Under the pieces are notes generated by a model. That model did no database searches and was not told where the DNA came from. It was given only the letters and a program-made list of their open reading frames with translations. From assembly GCA_951213105.1 (NCBI GenBank), contig OX578148.1:143040043-143104042 (forward strand): 64,000 nt of DNA, given 5' to 3'. This stretch comes from Amaurobius ferox (Eukaryota > Arthropoda > Arachnida > Araneae > Amaurobiidae). The position numbers were made by a program, and so were the translations under genes. Below are positions 33,420 to 44,279 of the stretch, piece by piece (within the stretch, counting starts at the first letter, position 1; the number at the start of each line of letters is the position of its first letter).

Positions 33420-35928
33420 TATATTGGAAGAATACCATACCTTCTCTCAATCCAAAACATATTCCTTCAATAGATGCAACAATCTTAGGTGCAAAACTTG
33501 TCCTTTTGCTGACCCATTACAAATTAATAATAACTCCACTTCACAAAAATTCTGCAAAGTTTTTAATTGCATATACAAACTTAATTGTACTATTTGTAAC
33601 TTATCTTATATTGGCCAAACCAGCAACCCTTTACATCTTAGAATGAATGTACACAGGGATCATATTAAAAAATTTGACCATAAAGTCTTTAATGATCTCC
33701 CTACTAAAAATCAATTTGAATATCAGCACTTTGCTACACACGGATTTAAAAATGTATCCCTTCATATTTTAGATATTAAAATTTCACTCACGGATAGATT
33801 AGTATTTGAAAATTATTACATTAAAAAATATAAAACTCTCTTCCCCTTTGGCTTAAATCAAATTTATAATAATAATAATGTTGTTAACAATAGTTTTGAA
33901 TACAATTCTCATAAATCTTCAGTATATAAACATCTTTTTCATTATTCAAAGTCATCAACTCCTAGTAAAAAGCGATATAAGCGTGGCAAAGGAAAAAGTA
34001 ACTTAAGTAAAACTATTGATTACAAAGCAGACATTTTGAAATTACAATATAATTATTCTCAAACTTTCAATTTTCTACCTATTAGAACATGGTTATATAA
34101 AGTCAGAAAAAACAAATTAAGTATTGTTTATACTAATTTTTTAAAATTAAAATTAACTCATGAGCATTTTAAACATTTATTTTTTGATTTGCTTCTTTCT
34201 CGTACAAATTTCTTAAATTACCACCTACTCCATACACCAAATCCACATACTAAAATAGCTTACTGTGTTATTTCTTTTAAACACCCTATTCTTAATTCTC
34301 TTAACTTCAATAATTTATTTGCAAAACATCAGCACTTGTTACCAGTAAATGATATCAAAATACAAAAATCATTTAAATATAATTTACCAATTGGTAGAAC
34401 TATTTATAATTACAATGAAGTTTCCAGGACATTAAACTCCGATGATCTTACATCATGTGTATGCAGCAATCAAAATCTTGCCCCTTTTGTCAACTCCACT
34501 CATGGTCACATTATTACTGGGGATCTCAGTATAGTTCAGGATGATATACTTAGGGATATTATGAATAAAGGGTCTAAATTTCGCATTCCATTCTGCCATC
34601 ACCCTAAACAACTTCTTCAGTCTCTATCATTTGACTTTGATAAATTCATATATCAACTTGCTTGTTCACATTCTATTCCTATTGAAGCATTCAATCTATG
34701 GAAGTATACTACCTTATATCTACTTAAAAATTTTATTATAAACATTAAATTAACGAAGCCTAGGTATCATTATAAACAACTCCTTTCTGCTATCAAAGAA
34801 CTACAACAACATTTTGTCATAACTTATGTAGATAAAGCTTCTAATAATTATGCCATCATTTGTAAAAAATATTATGTTTCTCTGTTACAGAATTACTTAA
34901 AAAATAATCAAATTTTTAAACCCATTAATAATCAGTCTATCCAAATCAAAACTAAAATGCTAAAATTATATACACAATTAAATATTAATTGTAAGTATTT
35001 TAAATTTCCTTATGTTACTTTGGTTCCTAAATTCCACAAATCACCTCTCAGTTTTAGAACAGTCACTTGTGGACATAATACCTTTACCACTACAGCTAGT
35101 AAGTACTTGCTTAACTGTTTAAATCGAATTAATGAATCTCTTAAATTCAGGAATTCAGGATATTTCATTTTGAACAATAGTTTTGATTTAGTTAATCACC
35201 TTAGCAAGTTTCCACAAATTCTTGGTTTCCAAACCTTTGATTTTAAAGACCTATTTAATAATATTGTCATTAAAGATTTACATAAAGTTATTATCTCTCT
35301 TTATCATGACTATATATCATCCAATCATGTTGCTTTTAATGTCAAAAATTTTCCTATGCTCTTGCACTTTGTGTTATACAACAATTATATTATCCAAGGT
35401 AATAACATTTATTTACAAACATCTGGTGTACCACAAGGTGGCTGTAGTAGTAGTATACTCGCTAACTTATATCTTTATTATCATGAATGTCATTTTAACT
35501 CTAATTCATATATTATATATAGATATGTTGACGACTTAATTTGTATTATCATTGATAATTCCTATCCCATTAATATTGATTTTTACCCGTCTAACCTAGA
35601 ATTAATTCCTAATGAGCCTTGCGTTAGTCAAACTGTTAATTTTTTAGACCTAAAATTAGATACCCTCAATAATCATGTTATCACCAATCTATATGATAAA
35701 AAAGATTCTTACAACTTCTCTATCATAAAGCTGCTATCATATCAATCTTGTAATTCTATTCAATTGTTTAGAAACATCATTTTAAACCAGCTATTTCGAA
35801 TACATCGTCTTTCTGATCCTCAGTTTCACTTTCTACACATCAATAAACTTAAACGCATTTGTCAAAATTACCAATATCCGGAAGTATTTGTAAATAATAT
35901 TATTAATAATTTCAAATATACCACGTAA
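33373..35928 (+). CDS. Penelope-like retroelement protein, N-terminal GIY-YIG + RT (Naiad-type), intact
   Basis: An 851-codon open frame. Its first ~18 codons come from the TA microsatellite, so the true start is uncertain; residues from about 19 look authentic. Order: a Cys cluster (C35, C40, C43), a GIY-YIG endonuclease (Y79-I-G81, R90, H94, E146 in FENYY), a middle part with SCVCSNQ...HGHIITGDL (360-385), then a reverse transcriptase with VDKASNN (D487), motif A FDFKD (D623), motif B GVPQGG (685-690) and motif C YVDD (718-721), ending in a helix-rich thumb. Canonical Penelope has the endonuclease after RT; the permuted order with a Cys cluster is the Naiad clade. The enzyme nicks DNA and copies its RNA into the break. 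No internal stop, so possibly young. Very rich in Ile, Asn, Tyr and Phe. Confidence 0.92.
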
Positions 35929-36716
35929 TAATTTTACACATGCATTATTTATCTTTGATTGGTTAACTCTTTTTTGAAAATTCACCCTTTCTTATCACCT
36001 CACTTACCACTTGGCCTGAGTCTAATACTATTTACTATTTTCGAATGACTATTTTCCTCTTGTCCTGAGTCCTATACTGATTACTATTTTTGAAAGTCTC
36101 CATACATATTATGAATCGTTCAATTGTATTCATTCCGGTGCCCACTCGCATTGACGAAGTGAGGTGAAATGCTCAGTCACTAGTTTATCTTACACGTGGT
36201 GGTGCTATGCTTGTTTTTTCCCATTTCTGTACAAGGAGGTATTGTTTTTCAGAATTGTATAATTCAATTGATTTATTTTCTCCTTCCACTAGCCAGTAGA
36301 CAGTTCCAATGGTGTTTATAGTTAAATACTATCGCCATTGTCAGAAACTGGCTATTATATCGGTTTTAATTCGAATTGTATGGCTGTCCTGATGAGAATG
36401 CAATTTCGAACTAACCGCCATTTTTTGTGTAGTTTCAATTGCTTGTTCTCTATTCTTAATCTCTTATCCTGAGCTGTTTATTATTGCCTATTCTCATATT
36501 GCCGAGTTTTATTTTTATTTACTTTTATATACTTTAATTGTGATTTTTGAATCCTATTATTCTTCTCATCCCCCTTTCCATTATAGTGATATGTTACCTT
36601 CTATCCTTATCCTTAGTCTTGGCCTATAGTTACTCATTTGTAACAGATATGCTAGAGATGGGTTTTTTTGTACATACAGTAGTTTATGCATAATTTTCGA
36701 TTAAAATCCTTCAATT
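35929..36716 (+). other. 3' region of the Penelope-like element
   Basis: AT-rich untranslated tail, ending at a TA microsatellite. It contains a hammerhead-like core at 36389-36411 and an inverted pair near 36300 (GCCAGTAGACAGTTCCAATGG) and 36340 (CGCCATTGTCAGAAACTGGC). Confidence 0.55.
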
Positions 36717-36782
36717 TTTATATATAATATATATATATATATATAATATATATGTATATATATGTAATATATATATATATAT
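36717..36782. repeat. (TA)n microsatellite
   Basis: TA tract at the 3' limit of the Penelope-like element, interrupted further on by a MITE and resuming at 37047-37077. Confidence 0.9.
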
Positions 36783-37046
36783 AGGGTGACCAGAAAAAAG
36801 CGCCCCAAAAGTAAAATGAAACGACAAAAAAACGGGTGAATAAATATGTTTTATTCCAATTACAGGAAATATATATATATATTCCAAATTTATGAAATCA
36901 CAAGTTCGATATGCTTGCCATCACCTGCAATGGCATTTGGTTGTCAGTATTTCAGTATTGTTTATTCCCAAAGTTTGAACGATTTATGTACAGTGGTTTT
37001 CGAGATATAACAGTTCTTAATTGGGCGCTTATTTCTGGTCACCCTG
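36782..37046. mobile_element. 265-bp Tc1/mariner-type MITE in a TA tract
   Basis: Ends AGGGTGACCAGAAAAAAGCG (left) and the complement of CGCTTATTTCTGGTCACCCT (right) form ~22-bp inverted repeats, flanked on both sides by TATA as expected for TA target duplication. No coding capacity. Confidence 0.85.
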
Positions 37047-37077
<31 letters not shown>

Positions 37078-37078
<1 letters not shown>

Positions 37079-37318
37079 TGACAAGTCAGGAAGTCTTTAT
37101 AATCGCAAACCATAAATTGTTATTTTTTCCTTGAAGGAGATGCAAGTTCCAAATAAAGGTTTAAACTATGTTAGTTTAGTTGCTTGAAACGTGCTCTCCC
37201 GACAAAAACTGGAATTCAAATTTTCGCCTATATATATGAAAGTAAAAATCAATCCATCGCCTTAGAGCTATAACTTTAACATATTATTCAGTTATGACTT
37301 GAACGTAAATGCGAAGTC
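37078..37318 (-). repeat. repeat B, left copy (inverted relative to 58573-59064)
   Basis: GACAAGTCAGGAAGTCTTTA through CGTAAATGCGAAGTC matches the complement of 59064 down to 58573, apart from an internal gap: about 250 bp present in the right copy are missing here. It starts directly after the TA tract that bounds the Penelope element, as does the right copy. Confidence 0.85.
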
Positions 37319-38720
37319 CACCCTCCTCCACGTTATAGAAGAGGAGAAATGTTTTGCTCCGAAATAACCTTGAGAAGGAAAGTCCGCGCGTCACGTGATA
37401 CATTTGGCGATCGCTTCGAAAGCCAGCCAATATCCGCGTGTAATGTGAGCGGAGGGGGTTGGCTTCGTATACACTCTGGCTTATCGCGTCGAAGACAGTA
37501 ACGATCTAATGCCACGTTCATCTCTTAGAGGTTATTAATCTTTCATTCATTTACATTTTGCATTACGGAGGGCGTGTATTTCCTTTTTGCTTCGCGGATA
37601 GCTTACTGGCAATTTGGCGTCGGTTTAGGATTTGAAGAAAATTGAGTAGTATTATCAGTAAATGTGTGATTAAAGTAGCGGGGGGTTATTTAAGTCCCGG
37701 TCAATACCGGGTAATTCTTTCCAGTGATACAATAAAACACATGTTGAATTCGCCAAGGTGTAAAACTTTCTTGTAATTTGGCTAGTATTCCATTATTCTG
37801 TATCTATGTCCCCTGCAGTATTTGAATCAGATTTTTGAGGGGCTACAATGGACAGTAACAAACAGCTTCGAAATAAGATTCCAGGTTTTTATCTGTGAAG
37901 TCAGAAACGCAATAAATTTAAATATTTTTGTGTTTTTTATTTAATATTTAAATGTTAGCTATTTAAATAAAATACTGATAATAACCTGCAAAATTCTGAA
38001 TTGTCCTGTTATATTATATCTTAGCTTTTTAGGGATTGAAATGATTTTCCTTCATCTTTCCTCTTTCCTAATTTATTCATGAGATCATTTGTTTGATTTG
38101 TTTATAATGTTTTGCTGCTAAGATGTACAAATAATTCATAAAATTTGTGTAATTACAAATTCAAATTTTATTAAAAAAAATAATGATGAGGGCAACTTTC
38201 ATGACTATATGCAGTAAGTTACTTCTGACTCATAAAATTATGATAAATTCAGAAAAATATAATCGGCGGTGGCTGCAGTCCAATGGAGCTAAAATTGTTT
38301 TGCGTGAATAATATTTTGTAAGATAGAACTCCAGTAAAGTTCAATAGGTTTATTCAATTTCTTCAGATTTATTTTTTTCGTTTACAGGCTTTCAATGCAA
38401 TACAAATTAACTATTTATAGCTAGCTAGTTTTCGCCCCGATTTCATCTGAAAACTCTGACCATAGACTCCACTTTAATATATTCGAATATTTTACTAACT
38501 TGATTCGCGGTATAAAAATTAAACTTACTGACGATATTTTACATTGTAGTTAATCTATAAACTTGCCTGGCGGAACATAAATACGTACTTGAATACGTAT
38601 ATTTCCACCTATGCTATCAAACATCACCCATCATTAAACATCTTTAGATTCCTCAAGTTCATTTAACTTCCTAATTTATTTTAAACAAAACAAAATATCT
38701 CGTGTTTGTGCATCAATATT
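37319..38720. other. spacer with small shared repeats
   Basis: 37466-37495 carries GTATACACTCTGGCTTATCG, complementary to a segment near 30627; CGTCACGTGATACAT at about 37389 resembles 30544. Otherwise AT-rich without genes. Confidence 0.5.
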
Positions 38721-38922
38721 TCACAAAAGAGAGTAAACTGAGTTACTCTCTTTTGTGAGATTCTTTAGTGCTTCTGAGTGTCTCTCAGTTTAGTTAATAC
38801 TGAGTTTAACTAAACTGAGCTGCAACATTTCAAATATTACAGCTTTCCAAAGCATTGGAAAACATGGATTTTGAAGTATAGTGGTTATAATTTTGAAATT
38901 ATGACCACTCTACTTCAAAAGC
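38721..38922. repeat. three consecutive strong hairpins
   Basis: Hairpin 1: perfect 16-bp arms TCACAAAAGAGAGTAA (38721-38736) and complement (38743-38758), loop ACTGAG. Hairpin 2: 14-bp arms CTCAGTTTAGTTAA (38784-38797) and complement (38806-38819), loop TACTGAGT. Hairpin 3: about 24-bp arms (TTTTGAAGTATAGTGGTTAT at about 38871 onward and its near-complement ending near 38922) with two mismatches. They follow each other within 200 bp. Confidence 0.88.
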
Positions 38923-38929
38923 CAAAAAA

Positions 38930-39545
38930 GTGACTCAAAATCCAATTCTATACACTTGTAGGATTTTTAAATTCATGCTTATTGTTTATAGCTATCACTT
39001 TTAGATTTTAAGATATAAGCATTACAAACTTGAAAAACGTCAGACAAGACGATGACTCGAAAACTATAAAAGCTTTTTAAATATACATATAAATTTAGAA
39101 ACTAAATTTCTTCATACATATTTTTATCGTTTACCAATTATACCGATCTTTTATATTTTCGAAGATATTTCAAGTGAAATTCTGAAGCATGGAAAAAACC
39201 TCATTTTTAAGTTTCAAAGTTTTAAGTTTTTTCTGCCCCCCCCCTTTCCCCCTCTCAAAAAAAATGTTCGATCCAAAATCCAATTATATACACTTGTAAG
39301 ACTTTCAAAGAGCTTCAGATTCATGCCTATAGTTCAAGGCTAGATCTTTTAGTTTTTAAGATGTTACAAACTTGAAAATTGGAAAATTTTCAATCTTCTT
39401 CAATTTGGCAACACGATTACTCGAGAACTATAAAAACCATTTGCAATAACAAATATAGATTTTGATACTAAATTTCCTAATACGTATTTTTTTCGTTTAC
39501 TATTTATAGCTATATTTTATTTTAGATATAACTTCATGAAATAAT
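38930..39545 (+). repeat. diverged ~330-bp direct duplication
   Basis: AAAATCCAATT.TATACACTTG at about 38937 and 39273, then TTACAAACTTGAAAA, AACTATAAAA and ACTAAATTTC in the same order in both halves. Confidence 0.75.
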
Positions 39546-39930
39546 AAATTATACTCACATACGCACAGACATCCCTTTAAAAATAATTGATTCGGGTTAA
39601 AGGATGTCCAAAGCGTATATAAATCCTTCGAAAATTCGAGTTTCCGACCCCATCCCTATTTTTCCTATACATTATTTGTGTGCAGGGAAATTACAAATAA
39701 AGTCCAAAATTCAGTTATGTGTTATAAATTATTGCTGCATTATATATGTGAAATATAAAGCATTCCATTTTCTAAACCGCTAATTCGAGCTCTAAATTTA
39801 GATGAGAATAAAATTTGATAGGTCATTGAAATAAAATAATTTCCGTAAGGTGATGGTGATCCTGTTTTAAGGGGGATGAGTCCCCTCCTGCTCTTGCCAA
39901 CCTAAGATGTTTTGCTCTTAATAGCTTTCT
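39546..39930. other. AT-rich spacer
   Basis: Nothing recognised except TCGAAAATTCGAGTTTCCGA, a scrap related to repeat B. Confidence 0.45.
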
Positions 39931-39939
39931 CGTACAATC

Positions 39940-40500
39940 ACGAAAAAAGTCCAGTCCTCATCCACACGCCCATGCGGCTGTCATCAGTACTGAAAGAGAA
40001 GCGGGATTCGTCTCTAAACATGCCTCCAATCGGACATTGTCTAGGCTGACCGAGCTAAACACCAATCCAGACGGCTCTGCCTATGTTGAGGAGCAGTGGA
40101 AGACGCGTTAATGGACGTCGACACTTAATCCCACTTTCTACCAGTTGTCTCCGAATAATATACATTGATACAGAATACACGCGGGATGGCAAATGCATTC
40201 GATTGGCTGATAGCGACGCCATTGGTGTAGACATGGCTCCTCTCCTGACTGCGCGATCCTCTCGAGCAGTTGTCTGTCTGGGGAGTTCTGAGCCTCTGCT
40301 ACGTTTACATGGTTCTTTTCTGTTCCACTGTTTCCATCACCGAGCAACTACCCTATCGCTCCGACCAAGATGGCGATTAATACGTCTGTTGGACCAACCA
40401 GTTTCCCTTGGGCCAATGATGCGACTTCGCTCTAAATCAGACAATTGTTCGTAGTGCAGTCGAGCACTTCTCAAAGGCATCTTTGTACGCACTTTTCAGT
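39940..40500 (-). pseudogene. Tc1-like transposase relic (HTH to first catalytic block)
   Basis: On the minus strand 40440-40330 reads SDLERSRIIGPRETGWSN, then IN.HLGRSD.VVAR, the first helix-turn-helix of Tc1-like transposases; after frameshifts, 40060-39950 reads FRDESRFSFSTDDSRMGVW, the first catalytic Asp block (FSDESRF). The remaining D and E blocks are missing. Broken and 3'-truncated. It ends about 260 bp from the Polinton-type element. Confidence 0.8.
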
Positions 40501-40666
40501 ATTAAAGCAGAAAATCCAGTTCCAATGGCTCGTAAGTAAGAACATCGGTCGTTTTAAAATGCGCCTTGCATGAGCCCTATAACGGCATTAGTTTTGTCAG
40601 TTTGATCATTTGCATAACGCTTAAAACAAAATTTGTATGCCCATTTACGTGGCTGTAGTTCAATTT

Positions 40667-40688
40667 TTATATATATATATATATATAT
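40667..40688. repeat. (TA)n microsatellite
   Basis: About 11 TA units 70 bp outside the left target duplication of the Polinton-type element. Confidence 0.9.
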
Positions 40689-40761
40689 CCTTGGGCCAGC
40701 CCTGATTCTGTCATTTAACATTTAAATAAGGAAGAGAACAAACTTGGATTTTATGACATCT

Positions 40762-40767
40762 AGTACC
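40762..40767. repeat. left 6-bp target-site duplication AGTACC
   Basis: AGTACC precedes the left TIR start AGTAGTTATAAAAGG and is repeated immediately after the right TIR end (53437-53442). Six base pairs is the hallmark length for Polinton/Maverick integration. Confidence 0.85.
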
Positions 40768-41400
40768 AGTAGTTATAAAAGGCCGGTCCCAGTCCAAAGA
40801 GGGGAGGTGGCTCAGTGTGGCTCAGGAGGAGAGGTCCTCTTTGGGAGGGAATTTCCCTCTTTGAGAGGATCCTCTTTGGGAGGATGCCTCTTTGGAGTGT
40901 CTTCCCTCTTTTGAGAGGAAGCTCCTCTCAGAGGGTCTTGAGACCCCCAGGATGCCCCCCTCCCCTCTTTTGGAAGTTTGGTGAGGCGCAGCACCGGATG
41001 CCTCTCTCGGGAGGATGCCTCTTTCCTAGTATTGCGAAAGATGTCAAGAGGGCAATTGCGAAGTCTTTCACGGAGTGAGTTTCACTCTTGAGAGGGAATG
41101 TCGCAATCGCTGACCTGAGGAAGTGGTTTCAAGGGATTTCGCAATCAGCGACTGACCTTTGACCTGAGGAAGAAGTTTCAAGGGATGTCGCAATCGAACA
41201 ATCTGGAAATGACGTGTCGCGATTGATAACCTTAGAAGTGACCTTTGACAAGAACACACGTCCTCCCTCTCTGCTGGTCAGCGACAGACTGAAAGATCTT
41301 ATCAGCAGGATGTAATTAAAGCGCCCTCTGGCGAATTTTGATGAAGTGCTGCCATCTATCGGCATTTTTTTTTTTTCCAAAAGAAATTAATGTTTCACTT

Positions 41401-41473
41401 GTCAGGAGCTGGATTCGATCTTGGGTCCAACTGATTAGAAGTCGCGCGTCTTACCATCGTGCCAAAGCACCCG
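41401..41473 (-). tRNA. tRNA-Arg(UCU)-like sequence in the left TIR (pseudo)
   Basis: Minus-strand mirror of 52764-52836. It has a box-A-like TGGCACGATGG, an anticodon loop CTTCTAA (UCU, Arg) and a full consensus box B GATCGAATC. The acceptor ends GGGTGCT and AGCTCCT pair at six of seven positions (one G-U), but anticodon and T stems are largely unpaired. Likely a tRNA-derived pol III signal rather than a working tRNA. Confidence 0.45.
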
Positions 41474-41628
41474 TGCTTTATAGGCAGTTAACTTCGAAGT
41501 GTACCTTATCAGTGGAAGTTAGATTATTTTTCAAAGTTCATTCGAATAGCGATGCAAGGGTGCGTTTTAAAACAGAATGCTACGGACTGAATATAAATAT
41601 GTATATTATAACATTATGATTTTTTTTT

Positions 41629-42200
41629 AAAACAAATGTATACACAAACTTTAAAAACACGAATGTAATAATTAGCTAAAATTGTGTTCAGTGGACACGA
41701 AACTTGTATTCAGTGAATAGGATTCGACCATTCTGAGTGTTGTGTATCTAAAAACAAATGTATACACAAACTTTAAAAACACGAATGTAATAATTAGCTA
41801 AAATTGTGTTCAGTGGACATGAAACTTGTATTCAGTGAATAGGATTCGACCATTCTGAGTGTTGTGTATCTAAAAACAAATGTATACACAAACTTTAAAA
41901 ACACGAATGTAATAATTAGCTAAAATTGTATTCAGTGGATTTTTTTTTTTTAAATAAATCAATACGATTTTTATAATAATAATAACGAAATGATTTCGAA
42001 TGTTTAAAAACAAATTGATTACGGAGTTCCAATGAACACACAAATTGTGTTCAATGAATACGATTCGACCATTTTAAGTGTTGTGTATCTGAAAACAAAT
42101 GTATACACAAACTTTAAAAACATGAATGTAATACATAGCTAAAATTGTGTTCAGTGGACATGAAACTTGTGTTCATTGGACAGGATTCGACCATTCTAAG
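41629..42200 (+). repeat. ~120-bp tandem repeats in the left TIR
   Basis: ACAAATGTATACACAAACTT starts units near 41632, 41753, 41876 and 42096. Each contains AAAATTGTGTTCAGTGGACA and GGATTCGACCATTCT. Confidence 0.9.
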
Positions 42201-43009
42201 TGTGTGTGTGTGATTTTTGAAAAATAAATCTAAAAGTATATAAAAATAATAATGAAAATTAGAACTCACGGAACGACGTCTTCACTACCCGCTGGTCAAA
42301 CTCCAAATGAGTGAGACACTCTCATTACGCTATTAAAAATTAGATATTATCTATAATGAGGTGTTGCCACCTATTTTTTCTAATAATATATTTTAATAGT
42401 TGGATACTTCAAGGGTCTGATTTGATACACGTAATCTAAAACACATCACTTTAATGATATTGTGCATCGAATATGATTCGGCCATTTTTAAAATGGTGGA
42501 TGTAATTGAAATATCGAAGTTTAGAATTTAACAAACTAACGAATTTTCACCCCCAAAAATTTTAGCATTCAGTTTAAATAAAACCCAATGAATATGATAT
42601 CACCATTTTAACATCATAATTTTACTACCATTATAGAACTTAGAAGTGAGTGTACATTATTTTTCCCTGACACAAACACTTTTAAAATCTATTGCAAGTT
42701 TGACTTAAAACCTTTTTCAAAAATAAATCTAACAACGTATATGACTATTATAATAACGAAATGATTTCAAATGTTTAAAAATATAATAGATTATGGATGA
42801 ACATACAAAAATTGTGTTCAGTGGACACACAAAAATTGTGTTCAGTGGACGCACAAATTGTGTTACATGAATAGCATTCAACCCTTTGTGTGTTGTGTAT
42901 CTAAAAATTAATGTATTACTACATTGTACTTAGGCATTTTCAAAAATGGTGCGACAAGCTACTCACAATCTGAAAAGAAAGTTTCCATTAGAAAATATAT
43001 GTTATTAAG

Positions 43010-43190
43010 AACTGTTACATATTATATAAGAGAAGAGTGTTAGAAAAAGTGGGAAAATGTTAGTAGAAGCAGAGAAAGTTTGTACACTTCCGACAGCCCC
43101 ATGAGGTGGTGTACTCTGTCGTTTCGCTCTTTAAGGGCAGCGTTCCCCACCAGTCTGAAATGTTTTTTTTTATTAATTTAAATTGTAATT
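43010..43190. other. short non-repeat segment inside the element
   Basis: Higher-GC DNA at 43075-43160. On the minus strand an acceptor-like TTTCAG precedes an open reading that includes NAALKERNDRVHHLMGLSEV. It could be a remnant exon but no donor or partner was found. Confidence 0.25.
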
Positions 43191-43960
43191 TTATTTTACA
43201 AGTTTCATAAAGAATTTTAATCTTTATTGTTTTTAAAAACATTTTAAAATAAGTAAAGTTAAATTCAGATACTTGTAATTTTACAAGATAAAATTTTATA
43301 AAGAATTTTAAAATAAATCTGAATTTTTAAATTCAGATACTTGTAATTTTACAAGATAAAATTTTATAAAGAATTTTAATCTTTATTGTTTTTTTTTTAA
43401 AACATTTTAAAATAAGTAAAGTTAAATTTAGATACTTGTAATTTTACAAGACAAAGTTTTTAAAAAAATAAATCTGAATTTTTAAACTCAGATGCATGTA
43501 ATTTTACAAGACAAAGTTTTTAAAAAAATAAATCTGAATTTTTAAATTCAGATACTTGTAATTTCACAAGATAAAGTTTTATAAAGAATTTTAAAATAAA
43601 TCTGAATTTTTAAACTCAGATGCATGTAATTTTACAAGACAAAGTTTTTAAAAAAATAAATCTGAATTTTTAAACTCAGATGCATGTAATTTTACAAGAC
43701 AAAGTTTTTAAAAAAATAAATCTGAATTTTTAAATTCAGATACTTGTAATTTCACAAGATAAAGTTTTATAAAGAATTTTAAAATAAATCTGAATTTTTA
43801 AACTCAGATGCATGTAATTTTACAAGACAAAGTTTTTAAAAAAATAAATCTGAATTTTTAAATTCAGATACTTGTAATGTTACAAGATAAAGATTTAAAA
43901 ATTAAATCTGAATTTTTAAATTCAGAAATTTATATTTTCTACTTTACAAGATAAAGTTTC
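43190..43960. repeat. tandem array of paired hairpins
   Basis: About 9-10 copies of a ~60-120-bp unit, each with two dyads: ATCTGAATTTTTAAATTCAG(AT) and CTTGTAATTTTACAAG, joined by ATAAAGTTTT(A)TAAA. It lies between the left TIR and the end of the polymerase gene. Confidence 0.9.
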
Positions 43961-44114
43961 ATAAAGAATTTAAACTTAGCTGTTTTTAAACAGTGAAAAA
44001 TTAATTTTAAATATAAAGTAGTACACTTTCAAACTGGCAGGCCTATTTCCCAAACATAAAAATGTTTTAACATAAAAATGTTATATCAGTGGAAAAAAAT
44101 CTTTCCACAGTACA

Positions 44115-44275
44115 TAGATTTTTTTTTTTTCTTTTTTTTTTTTCCAATGCAGTTGGATTTTTTTTTTTTTTATTTCCATATATATTTTTTTTCCCATATT
44201 TTTTTTTTCATTTTTTTTTTTTTTCTTCTCAATTTTTACTTTTTTTTCTTTTTCTTTTTTTTTTTTTTTTTTCAT
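44115..44275 (-). repeat. homopurine (A-rich) tract after the polymerase stop
   Basis: Nearly pure T/C on the plus strand, so A/G on the coding strand, starting a few bases beyond the polymerase stop codon (44280-44282). Long frames here on both strands (poly-Phe or poly-Lys) are artefacts. It could mark a retained poly(A)-like 3' end or be slippage-driven growth. Confidence 0.85.
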
Positions 44276-44279
44276 ATCT

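Larger units (their letters stand above)
40768..43010 (+). repeat. left terminal inverted repeat
   Basis: Complementary to 51750-53436 with indels. From the tip: TATAAAAGG at 40774, a ~200-bp GC-rich block of CCTCTTTGGGAGG-type units (40795-41000), a conserved segment with the tRNA-like sequence (41401-41473), then subterminal repeats, ending in CGACAAGCTACTCACAATCT (about 42950-42970). It is about 550 bp longer than the right arm, mainly from extra repeat units and a ~40-bp insertion near 41000. Confidence 0.85.

Noticed and set aside
33211..33460. Open frames reading poly(Tyr-Ile)
   Set aside because: Produced by the TA microsatellite.
36148..36182. TTGACGA...GTGAAAT...GTCACTAG as a hammerhead ribozyme
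   Set aside because: The essential C of the CUGANGA core is T, and no complementary stem I arms exist around it.
40083..40454. 123-codon plus-strand frame
   Set aside because: Antisense shadow of the Tc1-like relic on the minus strand.
43075..43160. Possible extra exon on the minus strand (NAALKERNDRVHHLMGLSEV)
   Set aside because: It has an acceptor-like site but no donor, lies downstream of the polymerase stop, and has no matching partner; not called as a gene.
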